This document shows, piece after piece, positions 27,304 through 36,486 of a stretch of 64,000 nucleotides of DNA. A program made the translations under genes and the position numbers. Source of the stretch: Acetobacter musti (GTDB taxonomy: Bacteria; Pseudomonadota; Alphaproteobacteria; Acetobacterales; Acetobacteraceae); NCBI RefSeq assembly GCF_011516835.1, contig NZ_WOTB01000005.1:62001-126000 (forward strand), in the 5' to 3' direction. Each line of letters begins with the position of its first letter. Position 1 is the first letter of the stretch. Under the pieces are notes generated by a model that did no database searches, was not told the DNA's origin, and worked only from the letters and a program-made list of their open reading frames with translations.

Positions 27304-27610
27304 TGCGGTTCCCCTCTTCTGCCTTTGCTGTGCTGTCTTTTCCGGTCTCTCTGTTCTGATCCCGGTCTGCTTCGGGACAGGACGGGACGCTAACAGCAAT
27401 CCGTGCGCTGCGGAAATTTCGCGGCCGTCGGGGCGGGGGTGAAGGCGCAGAGTGTGAAGAGGGGGATGGAATCTAAAGGACCGGGCTGACCTGGTCAGGG
27501 CTGCGCCCTGCCTGGACAGAGCCGGGTGCTGCCCGGGTGCGGTTTGTGGCCGCTGTTTTCCGGGCTGCTGTTCGGGTCGTTGTGACCAGGCCGTTATTAC
27601 TGGCCCGTTA
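27304..27610. other. 307-bp intergenic region with repeat remnants
   Basis: It contains a lone hairpin CAGGGCTGCGCCCTG (27496-27510), identical in plan to the first hairpin of the intergenic repeat family, and the tail of a 14-bp tandem duplication (27591 onward). No gene or clear promoter is seen. Confidence 0.55.
27496..27510. repeat. Remnant hairpin of the intergenic repeat family
   Basis: CAGGGCTGCGCCCTG forms a six-base-pair stem with a TGC loop; the second hairpin of the unit is missing. Confidence 0.5.
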
Positions 27611-27618
27611 TTACTGGG
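27591..27618. repeat. 14-bp tandem duplication over the lipoprotein stop codon
   Basis: CCGTTATTACTGGC is followed directly by CCGTTATTACTGGG. The second copy contains the TAA stop (27611-27613) of the lipoprotein gene on the minus strand. Confidence 0.75.
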
Positions 27619-28291
27619 CCGATCCGGCTGTCGTGGAGCTGCGATTGATGATCGCGGTTCCGCTGCTGGCGGCGCTGGCAGCGGCGGCTGTGCCGGCGGT
27701 CTGTGCGGAGGACGTGGCGGCGGCTGCGGCGCTGGCCGCGCCTGCCGTGCCCGGTGTGGCGGTTGCCGGCAGGGCGGCCGCGGGACCGTTCCAGACCGCG
27801 CCCTGGCTCTGGGCCGGGATTGGCGGGGGCGTGAAGCCGGAGACGGGGCCGAACGGACCGCCGTTGATTGTCCGCATTGTGGATTCAGGCTGACGCATAC
27901 AGCCGCGGACCAGGGGTTCGCAGACGCCGTCATTGCCGATGGCGCGGTCGTTGTCGCCGGTGTAATGGACTTCTGTCACCTGATCGTGGTCGAGGCGCAT
28001 GATTGCGGTGCAGGAGCTGCCGTTCCCGGTAAAGCTGACGGCGCCGAGGCCGAACGGGTTGATTGAAAATGCGCCGGTCGTGCCGGGTTTGTAGGCGTAC
28101 TGGTAGAGCTGCGTCGTTGCGTTCAGCTTCGTCACCTTATCGGGCGCACCGGCGCAGGCCTGCAGATCGTTTGACGTCATGCCAATCATCGCCATCTGCG
28201 CTTTATGCACGGAGCGGGAAGCGAAGTAACCGCAGCCACTCAGATTCAGGGCGACACCAATCAGCACCAGACGCGATCCAAACCGGGACAT
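27611..28291 (-). CDS. Putative outer-membrane-type lipoprotein, function unknown
   Basis: A 226-residue protein with a lipobox: SRLVLIGVALNLSGC at residues about 7-21. The mature part has a conserved-looking block HKAQMAMIGMTSNDLQACAGAPDKVTKLNATTQLYQYAY that resembles SmpA/OmlA-like domains, and four further Cys. The last 60 residues are a low-complexity Ala/Thr/Ser tail. ATG 28291 has GGAGAG five bases upstream. It ends inside a 14-bp duplication. The role is unknown; an envelope structural part is likely. Confidence 0.7.
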   Translation of the reverse strand: MSRFGSRLVLIGVALNLSGCGYFASRSVHKAQMAMIGMTSNDLQACAGAPDKVTKLNATTQLYQYAYKPGTTGAFSINPFGLGAVSFTGNGSSCTAIMRLDHDQVTEVHYTGDNDRAIGNDGVCEPLVRGCMRQPESTMRTINGGPFGPVSGFTPPPIPAQSQGAVWNGPAAALPATATPGTAGAASAAAAATSSAQTAGTAAAASAASSGTAIINRSSTTAGSAQ

Positions 28292-28669
28292 AAACTCTCC
28301 GTAACGGACTTTCGTGGAAGCAGTCATTCAACTGCCGCAAGTTAAAGATCATTAACACTATTGATTTTGTGACGAAACAAGACAAACGGTCTCCCGCTGT
28401 CAATCCGGCGCGGCTGTTTTTGCGGAAAACCATGCGGTTATGCCGTCATTCCGGCGGCTGGCGCGTTCACCGCCGCGAAAGTGTTGCAGGCCTGGCCGGC
28501 AATGCCTATTAGCCAACCCCACGCATCTGACGGATGCACCTGTGCTGGCACAGACAGACCGGTACATGCACAGGTATCAGCATACATATCAGCACACAGG
28601 GCGGGTCTGAGCTTCCGGGCGGCACAGATGAGCCTGAGCCCCCTGCCCTTTTCCCCGGAGACGCCATCA
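28292..28669. other. 378-bp divergent intergenic region (lipoprotein / DUF3126)
   Basis: Next to the lipoprotein gene the DNA is AT-rich (TTAAAGATCATTAACACTATTG), which suits a promoter on the minus strand. Nearer the DUF3126 gene, TGTGCTGGCACA (28541-28552) is a perfect short inverted repeat. Open frames here have no protein-like features. Confidence 0.5.
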
Positions 28670-28900
28670 ATGAGCACGATTTCACCGAGCGAGATTACCC
28701 GCCTGCAGATCTGTCTGCGCCGCCTGCTGGGTTCGCAGGGTCTTACGGTCAATGCGCCGCCACGGGCGGGGCTTTCTGTCGAACTTGCTGTCAACGGCGA
28801 GGTTATCGGCACCATTCATCGCGACGATGACGAGGGCGAGGTGTCCTATAACCTCAATATCGTGCTTCTGGAGGAAGATCTTCCGCCGGCCAAAGCATAA
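28670..28900 (+). CDS. DUF3126 family small protein
   Basis: A 76-residue protein of a small alphaproteobacterial family: SPSEITRLQICLRRLLGSQGLTVNAPPRAGLSVELAVNGEVIGTIHRDDDEGEVSYNLNIVLLEEDL. Helix at the start, then a beta-rich part. It is cytoplasmic, and its role is unknown. ATG 28670 is preceded by GGAGACGCCATCA. The gene is followed by a facing pair of intergenic repeats and a convergent DUF2939 gene. Confidence 0.85.
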   Translation: MSTISPSEITRLQICLRRLLGSQGLTVNAPPRAGLSVELAVNGEVIGTIHRDDDEGEVSYNLNIVLLEEDLPPAKA

Positions 28901-28925
28901 GTACGGCGTCTGACTTCTTTTAGAA

Positions 28926-29038
28926 CAGGGCTCTGCCCTGCACCCGGAAGGGGTCTCGGACCCCTTCACCCCGTTATGTCTGATAAACCGGGATCAAAGG
29001 GGCTGCGTCCCTTTGTGGGGTTCGGGGCAAAGCCCCGG
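28926..29038. repeat. Two-hairpin intergenic repeats, facing pair
   Basis: CAGGGCTCTGCCCTG starts a plus-strand unit with GAAGGGGTCTCGGACCCCTTC as second hairpin; after TGTCTGATAAACCGGGATC an inverted unit ends CGGGGCAAAGCCCCGG. It lies between convergent genes. Confidence 0.8.
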
Positions 29039-29095
29039 AAAACCTCCCGGCACGGATCTGCTCACACAGAAAGCTGACGAGGCCTGAGTGGTGCG

Positions 29096-29713
29096 TCAGG
29101 CGTGACGCTGGGTGATCGAGGCTTCCATCACCGGGTGGCTGGCCGGAGCGGGAAGATCGACGCGGGTGAGCTTCCATTTCCAGCCTTCGATCCGGAGCTG
29201 GATGCGCAGGGGCGTTTCATTCTCGTGACCGGGAAGCGCGACCTGAGCCTCGAACGAACTGGCGCTGGTGAATCTGACGACGGCGTGCGTCAGAGCAGCG
29301 ACCATTTGTCCGCCGTGAACGGCGCCGGGGGCAGCCGCTATCGCCTCGTCTACGACGTGGCCGAGATTTTTCTGATTGATCGTCAGATCGACGGCGTTCG
29401 AGACGACACTGGTGGCAAATGACGATCCGAATTCGGGCAGGTCATCCACCGGCTGCGCGGCGGGACCGAGATGCAGCCCGTCCATGACCTGTTCCTTGAG
29501 CGACGCATCGAGAGAGGACCAGTTGATCGTCTGACCCAGAGCGGTCATGTCACGTGTCGAGACGAAGGATGCGATGGTCCACAATGTCACGAACGGGGAC
29601 GCGGCATAGAGCGCGAAGGACATCATGAAAGCTGCGACGCAGATCACACGTGCCCGCTTCCTGGCGGGACAGGCCCATGCGTCGGAGGTGGGGGTGACTG
29701 GTGCGGTAAACAT
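29096..29713 (-). CDS. DUF2939 family membrane-anchored protein
   Basis: A 205-residue protein with one membrane segment (ARVICVAAFMMSFALYAASPFVTLW, about residues 22-46). The DUF2939 core follows: TIASFVSTRDMTALGQTINWSSLDASLKEQVMDGL, and it ends with a beta-rich part (EAQVALPGHENETPLRIQLRIEGWKWKLTRVDLP). The family has no known function. The long N-terminus before the helix carries several basic residues, so the C-terminal part should be periplasmic. It is a single gene. Confidence 0.8.
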   Translation of the reverse strand: MFTAPVTPTSDAWACPARKRARVICVAAFMMSFALYAASPFVTLWTIASFVSTRDMTALGQTINWSSLDASLKEQVMDGLHLGPAAQPVDDLPEFGSSFATSVVSNAVDLTINQKNLGHVVDEAIAAAPGAVHGGQMVAALTHAVVRFTSASSFEAQVALPGHENETPLRIQLRIEGWKWKLTRVDLPAPASHPVMEASITQRHA

Positions 29714-29867
29714 GACTCGTTCCTGGTGACTGTTGTGACCCTTATACCACGCGCAACGCAGTTATGCATTTATCCGCACCCTGATTCGTGCGGTTATCAC
29801 GAAAAAGTGATTTCCATCCTGGCACATCGTGTTCTTTCGCTCCAGGCCTCGCAGACCGGAGATCACT

Positions 29868-30707
29868 GTGTCCCCTGACCTTACGGAAGCCGAAATTCAG
29901 CGCTATTCCCGCCACATTCTTCTCCCCGAGGTTGGCGGCACCGGACAGATCCGTCTGCGCGAGGCGTCGGTTCTGGTCGTCGGAGCCGGGGGCCTGGGAT
30001 CGCCGGCCGCTCATTATCTGGCGGCGGCCGGGGTGGGCAGGATCGGGATCGTCGATCACGACCGGGTTGAGCTGTCGAACCTGCAGCGGCAGATTCTTCA
30101 CACAACCGAACGTGTCGGATCGCCGAAAGTTGACTCGGCGCGTGAGACTCTCACCGCCCTCAATCCGGAAATCGTGATCGAGACGTATGAAACGCGCCTG
30201 ACAACGGACAACGCCGCGGAACTGGTGCGCGCCTATGATCTTGTGTGCGACGGAAGCGATAATTTCGGGACACGCTATCTGGTGAACGCGACATGCGTGG
30301 CGGAGCGCCGGACGCTGATTTCAGCGGCGGTGACCCGTTTCGATGGCCAGATCTCGACGTTTCGCCCGCATATCGGTGGTCCCTGTTACGAGTGTCTGTT
30401 TCCCCGGAGCGTGGGCGCTGGCGATGCGCCGTCCTGCGGGGATGCGGGGATATTCGGTGCGGTTACCGGCGTGATGGGGACGCTTCAGGCCACCGAGGCA
30501 CTGAAGGAAATTCTGGATCTGGGAGAGACGCTGGCGGGGCGACTGCTGCTGTGGGACGCGCTGGCCACCCGGTTCACCACGATTTCGATCGCGCGCGATC
30601 CGCATTGTCCGGTCTGCGGCGGGTCTGTGCCGGAGGCGGAGCGCGGGGCGCAGCGTGGCGCGGAGCATGAGCCGGAAGCGGAGCACGGGCGGGAGGCGCG
30701 GCTGTGA
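29868..30707 (+). CDS. moeB: MoeB/ThiF/HesA-family adenylyltransferase
   Basis: A 279-residue E1-like enzyme that activates the C-terminus of a small ubiquitin-like carrier such as MoaD or ThiS. The family opening is RYSRHILLPEVGGTGQIRLREASVLVVGAGGLGSPAAHYLAAAGVG with the nucleotide loop at 39-45, followed by DHDRVELSNLQRQ, VCDGSDNFGTRYLVN and the zinc Cys pairs GGPCYECLFP and HCPVCGG. GTG 29868 has GGAGA five bases upstream. The last 20 residues are a repeated Ala/Glu/Arg/Gly tail. It overlaps the DsrE-like gene by GTGA. No moaD or thiS lies beside it. Confidence 0.9.
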   Translation: MSPDLTEAEIQRYSRHILLPEVGGTGQIRLREASVLVVGAGGLGSPAAHYLAAAGVGRIGIVDHDRVELSNLQRQILHTTERVGSPKVDSARETLTALNPEIVIETYETRLTTDNAAELVRAYDLVCDGSDNFGTRYLVNATCVAERRTLISAAVTRFDGQISTFRPHIGGPCYECLFPRSVGAGDAPSCGDAGIFGAVTGVMGTLQATEALKEILDLGETLAGRLLLWDALATRFTTISIARDPHCPVCGGSVPEAERGAQRGAEHEPEAEHGREARL

Positions 30708-30830
30708 CGGACCGGGTCGGGGACGATGGGCGGGGCGGTGGTGAGCCGGGCGCTGATGCCGGGGATGAGATCCGGGGCGATACCGGAGGCGATATCGGGG
30801 ACAGCGACGGGCGGCAGGGGCTCGCGCTGA
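30625..30830. repeat. Low-complexity GGAGC/GGGGAT-rich tract over a gene junction
   Basis: Imperfect repeats of GCGGAGC-type and GGCGAT-type units cover the 3' end of the MoeB-like gene and the 5' end of the DsrE-like gene. They encode EAERGAQRGAEHEPEAEHG and GGEPGADAGDEIRGDTGGDIGD. Confidence 0.5.
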
Positions 30831-31186
30831 TGCTGTGCGGGGACGATTTCGACCGGCTTCATGCGGGATTCATGCTGGCGGCCGCCGCTCTGGCTCTTGA
30901 CCGGCCGGTTCTTGTCTTTGCGACGGGGCCGGGGGTGCTGGCGCTGTGCCGGGAGGCGCCGTCACTTGTTTATGCGGAGAAGAATGCGGGGCTTGCCGAA
31001 CGGGGCGTGGTGTCCCTGTTCGTGCTTCGCGATGCCCTTGTGGCGATGGATGCCACTCTGCTTGTCTGCGAATCGGGATTGCGGAGAACCGGCTGCGAGG
31101 CATCGGATCTGATCGGTGGCGTCCGCGTTGCGGGGCTCCCGACCTTTCTCGACCTCGCGGCGGGGCATCAGATCGTGACATTCTGA
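30704..31186 (+). CDS. DsrE/DsrF-like family protein
   Basis: A 160-residue protein. After a Gly/Asp-rich N-terminus (residues 1-37, probably disordered), the DsrE-like fold starts LALMLCGDDFDRLHAGFMLAAAALALDRPVLVFATGPGVLAL. A conserved Cys sits in ATLLVCESGLRRTGC, at the place where DsrE/TusD relatives have the sulfur-carrying residue. It is translationally coupled to the MoeB-like gene; a sulfur-transfer partnership is plausible but not shown. GTG start at 30704. Confidence 0.75.
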   Translation: MTDRVGDDGRGGGEPGADAGDEIRGDTGGDIGDSDGRQGLALMLCGDDFDRLHAGFMLAAAALALDRPVLVFATGPGVLALCREAPSLVYAEKNAGLAERGVVSLFVLRDALVAMDATLLVCESGLRRTGCEASDLIGGVRVAGLPTFLDLAAGHQIVTF

Positions 31187-31263
31187 GCGAAGTTGCCGTC
31201 CGGAACAGTGCAAATGCACGAAGCCTCTTGCCGAGGCGCGTCTGGCTTGGCACGGATGCGGCC

Positions 31264-32397
31264 ATGATCGCTCTCCGTCCTCTGCGCGCGGCCGCCATAC
31301 TGATGGCCGCGACCGCCCCCGTGTCATTCGCCAGCGTTGCCGGTGCGGCCACGCAGCAGGATGAACCTCATCATCACCACCATCATCATAAGGCCGGGGA
31401 CAAGGCTGCGGCTTCGTCGTCCGCGAAGGCGAGTTCGGGGAAAGCGGGTTCCGGGAAGACGGGCGCGCATCATGGCAAGGCGTCGGCGGAAGGGGCTGCG
31501 ACGAAAACGCATGGCGCGAAGGGACATGTGACGAAGAAATCCGGCGACCACGCGGAAAAGCCGCATCACAAAGCGGCCGGATCGAAACACCCGCATGCCG
31601 GAACGGCGCATCCGGCGTCCGGCCATCCGGTGGCGGCTCCGCTGACGCAGGATGATGGCGCGCCGGACACTCCCGGCGCTGTGCCGGACGGGGCGAACGG
31701 GCCGGCCGGGACGCCGCCCGAGGCGCCGAAAGGCACCAATACGGGTCTGCCGCTTCCGCGCTTTGCCTCGTTGCGGGCCGATAAGGTCAACATGCGGGCC
31801 GGCCCAGGCGAGCGCTATCCGATTCAGTGGGTCTATCACCGGCGGGGGCTGCCGGTTCAGATCGAGCGCGAGTTCGATGTCTGGCGGCTGGTTGAGGATT
31901 CGGACGGCGTGAAGGGCTGGGTGCATCAGGCGACTCTTGCCGGAGCGCGTGATTTTGTTGTGCCGTCTCCGGCAGGGACGGCGCCTCAGGGGAGTGTGCC
32001 GCCCGGGAGCGCGTCGTCGGGGGGAGCGCCTGCGGGAGAAGCGCCTGCGGGGGGGACGTCTTCAGCGGCGGGGCAGAGTCCGGATGCCGGGCAGAAGCCG
32101 GGGGCGGCGGATCATAACGCTGACCAGCAGGCGGCCAGGCACACGGAATCGCAGGTTGTCGGGCATATTGCCTCTGTCGCGGACGTTACGGGCATTCCCG
32201 GCGCTGTCGTTCTGCGGGCGTCGGCTGACGACGGGGCGGCGCCTGTCGCGGTGCTGCAGCCTGGCGCTGTCGGGACGATCAAGACCTGTGCCTCAGGCTC
32301 GGCCTGGTGCAGGGTGTCGGTGCGGCAGTATGATGGCTGGCTGAAGCGCAGTGCGATCTGGGGTCTTTCGGCGGGCGAGCCTTACCCGCCGTCCTGA
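31264..32397 (+). CDS. Secreted SH3-domain protein with polyhistidine tract
   Basis: A 377-residue exported protein. The signal peptide ends near ASVAGA (residue 28). Directly after it stand seven His in a row (residues 36-42), then a long Lys/Ala/Gly/Ser/His region. Two bacterial SH3 domains follow: RADKVNMRAGPGERYPIQWVYHRRGLPVQI...WRLVEDSDGVKGWVHQATLAG and VVLRASADDGAAPVAVLQPGA...YDGWLKRSAIWGL, of the SH3_3/SH3_4 type. Such domains often bind cell-wall peptides or assist envelope assembly. The His cluster could bind metal ions in the periplasm. ATG 31264 begins the signal peptide. Confidence 0.85.
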   Translation: MIALRPLRAAAILMAATAPVSFASVAGAATQQDEPHHHHHHHKAGDKAAASSSAKASSGKAGSGKTGAHHGKASAEGAATKTHGAKGHVTKKSGDHAEKPHHKAAGSKHPHAGTAHPASGHPVAAPLTQDDGAPDTPGAVPDGANGPAGTPPEAPKGTNTGLPLPRFASLRADKVNMRAGPGERYPIQWVYHRRGLPVQIEREFDVWRLVEDSDGVKGWVHQATLAGARDFVVPSPAGTAPQGSVPPGSASSGGAPAGEAPAGGTSSAAGQSPDAGQKPGAADHNADQQAARHTESQVVGHIASVADVTGIPGAVVLRASADDGAAPVAVLQPGAVGTIKTCASGSAWCRVSVRQYDGWLKRSAIWGLSAGEPYPPS

Positions 32398-32635
32398 TAC
32401 GCGCCCGGACACGGAAATGTGGGGCGGGCACGTGGAAACGCTCCCGGTGGTCATGCGTTTCACCGCCATCCGGCCGTGCCGGATAATGGGTGAAGCGGCT
32501 CGTCACGGAGACGTCGCGGCATGATCCGCATCGGTGGTGCCCGTCACAGGCGGCGCCTGTCATCGATGGTGATTGTCGCGGGGCGTTTCTGCGCTGGCGG
32601 CTGTCTTCATTCGTGCTGCCAGGAGAAACTGCATA

Positions 32636-34075
32636 ATGACTGCTCCGCATTGCCGTACGAAAATTGTCGCCACTCTCGGGCCGGCTTCTTCCGACCTGGA
32701 TACGATCCGGGATCTTGCTCTGGCCGGAGCGGATGTATTCCGGTTTAATTTTTCTCACGGCACTCATGACGATCATGCGGCGCGCTACCGTATCGTGCGT
32801 CAGGTGGAGAAGGAGATCGGGCGGCCGATCGGGATTCTGGCCGATGTCCAGGGACCGAAGCTGCGTGTCGGCCGCTTTGCCGAAGGCAGGGTCGTGCTGG
32901 AAACGGGGCGTCCGTTCCGCCTCGATCTCGATGAGACTCCGGGGGATGTGACGCGGGTCAGTCTTCCGCATCACGAAATTATTTCCGTCGCGAAGCCGGG
33001 GAGTGTTCTGCTGCTGGATGACGGCAAGCTGAAGCTCTCGGTGACGACGGTCGGGAAGGATTTTCTGGAGACGGAGGTCGTGGTCGGCGGGACGCTCAGC
33101 GACCATAAGGGCGTGAATGTTCCGGATCTGATTCTGCCGATTCCGGCGCTGACCCAGAAGGACCGGGACGATCTGGATTTCGCGCTGAATCTGGGGGTGG
33201 ATTTTGTCGCGCTGTCCTTTGTTCAGCGCGCGGAGGATGTCGTTGAGGCCCGCACGCTGACAAACGGGCGGGCCTGGATTGTGGCGAAGCTCGAAAAACC
33301 GCAGGCGATGGATAATCTGGAAGCGATTCTGGATGTGACCGACGCCGTGATGGTGGCGCGTGGCGATCTTGGGGTGGAGCTGCCGCCGGAGACCGTGCCG
33401 CTTGCGCAGAAGCGCATCACCCGGCTGGCGCGGACGCTGGGCAAACCGGTCATTGTGGCGACGCAGATGCTGGAGAGCATGATCTCCGCGCCGACGCCGA
33501 CCCGCGCCGAGGCTTCGGATGTGGCGACGGCTGTTTATGACGGGGCGGACGCTGTGATGCTGTCGGCGGAATCGGCCGCAGGCAAATATCCCCGTGAAGC
33601 CGTGACGATCATGAACCGCATTGTTCAGAGCGTGGAGGCGGACAAGGGATGGCAGGCCGTGATGAAGGCGGGGCGGCTGGAGCCTGAGAATTACGTTGCG
33701 GACGCCATTGCGGGGGCGGCGGAGCAGATTGCCGGGACGCTGGGGGCCGGCGCGATCGTCGCCTATACCCGGTCGGGACCGACGGCGCTCCGCCTTGCCC
33801 GCGAGCGGCCGTTTTCTCCGATTCTGGGTGTGACGCCGACGGAGACGACCGCGCGGCGTCTGACGCTTGTCTGGGGTGTGCAGGCTTTCGTGGAGGACCC
33901 TGGCAGCCATGTGCACAACACGGAAACCATGGTCACGGCGGCGGTTGAGATCGCGGTGCGGAGTGGTGTGACGAAGCCTGGCGATACGATCGTGATCGCG
34001 GCGGGCATGCCGTTTGGCGTCAGCGGTTCGACGAATACGCTGCGTGTCGCCCGCATTCCGGATGCTGACGCCTGA
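32636..34075 (+). CDS. pyk: Pyruvate kinase
   Basis: A 479-residue pyruvate kinase converting phosphoenolpyruvate and ADP to pyruvate and ATP. It has the opening RTKIVATLGPASSDLDTIRDLALAGADVFRFNFSHG, ILADVQGPKLRVGRF, the active-site Lys in WIVAKLEKPQAMDNL, MVARGDLGVELPPE and the AEASDVATAVYDGADAVMLSAESAAGKYP block, ending with the C-terminal domain. ATG 32636 has AGGAG about ten bases before it. It is alone on its transcript. Length is normal. Confidence 0.96.
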   Translation: MTAPHCRTKIVATLGPASSDLDTIRDLALAGADVFRFNFSHGTHDDHAARYRIVRQVEKEIGRPIGILADVQGPKLRVGRFAEGRVVLETGRPFRLDLDETPGDVTRVSLPHHEIISVAKPGSVLLLDDGKLKLSVTTVGKDFLETEVVVGGTLSDHKGVNVPDLILPIPALTQKDRDDLDFALNLGVDFVALSFVQRAEDVVEARTLTNGRAWIVAKLEKPQAMDNLEAILDVTDAVMVARGDLGVELPPETVPLAQKRITRLARTLGKPVIVATQMLESMISAPTPTRAEASDVATAVYDGADAVMLSAESAAGKYPREAVTIMNRIVQSVEADKGWQAVMKAGRLEPENYVADAIAGAAEQIAGTLGAGAIVAYTRSGPTALRLARERPFSPILGVTPTETTARRLTLVWGVQAFVEDPGSHVHNTETMVTAAVEIAVRSGVTKPGDTIVIAAGMPFGVSGSTNTLRVARIPDADA

Positions 34076-34262
34076 CGGGCTGAAGAAGGGACGGAATCCG
34101 GCTTTGTTTCAGTCCGGGAGTGTTGTCTGCGGGGATTACGGGCGGTTTTTTGGAGGGGTCCGCTCTGGAATGCCGCGCCCTGCCCGGCTATGACGACAGA
34201 AAACCGGCTGGGCGCGCGGGGCTTCCGCCTGCTTTCGCACGCACACAACGATCAGGCGCGAC

Positions 34263-35621
34263 ATGAGCACGACACGGCAATTTTTCGGGACAGACGGCAT
34301 ACGTGGGAAAGCCAATACCCATCCCATGACGGTCGATGTCGCGCAGAAACTGGGACAGGCCGCGGGCCTTCATTTCATGCGCGGTCATCACCGGCATCGC
34401 GTGCTGGTCGGCAAGGACACGCGGCTGTCCGGGTATATGATCGAATGTGCGCTCGTGGCCGGCTTTCTCTCGGCCGGTATGGATGTGACGCTGGTCGGGC
34501 CGATGCCCACGCCGGCGATCGCCATGCTGACACGGTCGCTACGCGCTGATCTCGGCGTGATGATTTCCGCGTCTCACAATCCGTTCAGCGATAACGGCAT
34601 CAAGCTTTTCGGCCCTGAAGGTTTCAAGCTTTCCGATCAGGAGGAAGCCTCGATCGAGGCGATGATGGGCGCCGATCTGTCGGGCCGGCTGGCGGCTCCG
34701 GCCGAGATCGGGCGGGCGACGCGGCTGAACGACGCCGCCGGACGCTATGTCGAGCATGTGAAGGCGTCCTTTCCGCGCGGCTGCCGTCTGGATGGTCTGA
34801 AGATCGTCATCGACTGCGCGAACGGCGCGGCCTATCGGGTCGCTCCCACGGCTTTGTGGGAACTCGGCGCGGAGGTCATCCGTCTTGGCTGTGAGCCGGA
34901 CGGGGTGAATATCAACGAGAACTGCGGTTCGACTCATCCCGGCGCGCTGTGCCGGGCGGTTGTCGAGCATGGCGCGCATCTGGGCATCGCGCTCGATGGC
35001 GATGCGGACCGGATGCTGCTGGCCGATGAGCGGGGCAATCTCATCGATGGCGACCAGATCATCGGTCTGATCGCCCGGTCCTGGGCGGCCAGCGGGCGGC
35101 TCGCGACATCGGCGATCGTGACGACGGTCATGTCCAATATGGGTCTTGAACGTTTTCTTGCGTCGCTTGATCTGACGCTTGAGCGCACGGCGGTCGGCGA
35201 CCGTTATGTGGTCGAGCGCATGCGGGAAAACGGGTCCAATGTCGGTGGCGAGCAGTCCGGCCATGTCGTGCTGTCCGATTTTGCCACCACGGGGGACGGT
35301 CTGCTGGCGGCCTTGCAGGTTCTGGCTGTTCTGATTGAGGACGGGCGGCCGGCCAGCGAAGTGTGCCGTGTGTTTTCGCCTTATCCGCAGATGCTGAAAA
35401 ATATCCGGTTTTCCGGCTCCAGCCCGCTGCTTCTTCCGGAAGTCAGAGCTGCGCGGGCGGAGATCGAGGCCCGGCTGGGGAAAAGCGGGCGGCTGGTGCT
35501 GCGGGAAAGCGGTACCGAGCCGCTTGTCCGGGTGATGGTCGAGGCGGAAGATCCGGCGACGGTCGAGAGCGCGGTTGACGACATGTGCGCGGCTATCCGC
35601 GCCGTTCACGAGCCGGCCTGA
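34263..35621 (+). CDS. glmM: Phosphoglucosamine mutase
   Basis: A 452-residue enzyme converting glucosamine-6-phosphate to glucosamine-1-phosphate for peptidoglycan and [22 protein letters not shown] starts it; the phospho-Ser is Ser104 in [17 protein letters not shown]; the metal loop is [13 protein letters not shown]; the sugar loop GEQSGHVV and the phosphate loop [12 protein letters not shown] are all present. The gene overlaps the thiD frame by a few bases or abuts it. No folP lies upstream, unlike many relatives. Confidence 0.96.
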   Translation: MSTTRQFFGTDGIRGKANTHPMTVDVAQKLGQAAGLHFMRGHHRHRVLVGKDTRLSGYMIECALVAGFLSAGMDVTLVGPMPTPAIAMLTRSLRADLGVMISASHNPFSDNGIKLFGPEGFKLSDQEEASIEAMMGADLSGRLAAPAEIGRATRLNDAAGRYVEHVKASFPRGCRLDGLKIVIDCANGAAYRVAPTALWELGAEVIRLGCEPDGVNINENCGSTHPGALCRAVVEHGAHLGIALDGDADRMLLADERGNLIDGDQIIGLIARSWAASGRLATSAIVTTVMSNMGLERFLASLDLTLERTAVGDRYVVERMRENGSNVGGEQSGHVVLSDFATTGDGLLAALQVLAVLIEDGRPASEVCRVFSPYPQMLKNIRFSGSSPLLLPEVRAARAEIEARLGKSGRLVLRESGTEPLVRVMVEAEDPATVESAVDDMCAAIRAVHEPA

Positions 35622-35625
35622 CGCG

Positions 35626-36486
35626 GTGCGCGGCCGGGTCCTGAGCATCGCGGGCAGCGATTCCGGCGGCGGGGCGGGAATTCAGGCGGACATCAAGACC
35701 ATTACCGCGATGGGTGGCTTCGCGATGACGGCGATTACGGCTGTCACGGCGCAGAACACGCTGGGTGTGGCCGGTGTGATGGATATTCCGGCTGATTTTC
35801 TGCGAAAGCAGATCCGCTGTGTTCTCGACGACATCGGCGCCGATGCGTTCAAGACCGGCATGCTGGGTCAGGCTGGCAATATCACGATTGTCGCGGAAGA
35901 AATCCGCGCGTACCGGCCGGTTCCGTTCGTGCTCGATCCGGTTATGGTCGCGAAAGGCGGGGCGAGCCTGCTGAGCGGGGATGCACTCACGGCTCTGACC
36001 GGCACGCTGATTCCACTCTGCACGGTTCTGACGCCGAACATTCCGGAAGCGGAGACGCTGCTGGGCCGGCGGATCGGCGGCGAGGAGGACATGGTCCCTG
36101 CCGCGCGGGAACTGCGGGAAAGAGGCGCGGCGGCGGTTCTGCTGAAGGGCGGGCATCTGCCTGGCACGCGTCTGACGGACGTGCTCGTGACCGCGGACAG
36201 CATCGAGACCTTTACGGCACAACGGATTGAGACCCGGCATACACACGGGACCGGGTGCACTCTGGCGAGCGGGATCGCGACCCGGCTGGCACAGGGACGG
36301 ACCCTGCGCGACGCCGTGATGGAAAGCCGCGTGTATCTCAGAGCCGCCATTGCGGCGGCTCCGGGCTTCGGAGCAGGAGCCGGCCCGCTGGATCATGGCG
36401 TGACCGTCTCGCCGGAATGGACCGGCGGGAGTGACGACCCGTCCGGAGCCTCCTCCGGGGACGCTTCGTCTCAGGCGGCGACCTGA
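35626..36486 (+). CDS. thiD: Hydroxymethylpyrimidine/phosphomethylpyrimidine kinase
   Basis: A 286-residue ribokinase-fold kinase of thiamine synthesis. GRVLSIAGSDSGGGAGIQADIKTITAMGGFAMTAITAVTAQNT begins the domain, DPVMVAKGG forms the substrate site and THGTGCTLASGIAT the anion hole with catalytic Cys/Asp loop. GTG 35626 gives the best fit to the family start; an upstream ATG at 35575 inside glmM would add 17 residues. The last 25 residues (SDDPSGASSGDASS) are low complexity. The 3' end overlaps the convergent ctrA gene by 16 bp. Confidence 0.93.
   Translation: MRGRVLSIAGSDSGGGAGIQADIKTITAMGGFAMTAITAVTAQNTLGVAGVMDIPADFLRKQIRCVLDDIGADAFKTGMLGQAGNITIVAEEIRAYRPVPFVLDPVMVAKGGASLLSGDALTALTGTLIPLCTVLTPNIPEAETLLGRRIGGEEDMVPAARELRERGAAAVLLKGGHLPGTRLTDVLVTADSIETFTAQRIETRHTHGTGCTLASGIATRLAQGRTLRDAVMESRVYLRAAIAAAPGFGAGAGPLDHGVTVSPEWTGGSDDPSGASSGDASSQAAT

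Noticed and set aside
32279..33916. A 545-codon minus-strand frame opposite the SH3 protein and pyruvate kinase genes
   Set aside because: His/Arg-rich without domains, and it overlaps a complete pyruvate kinase.
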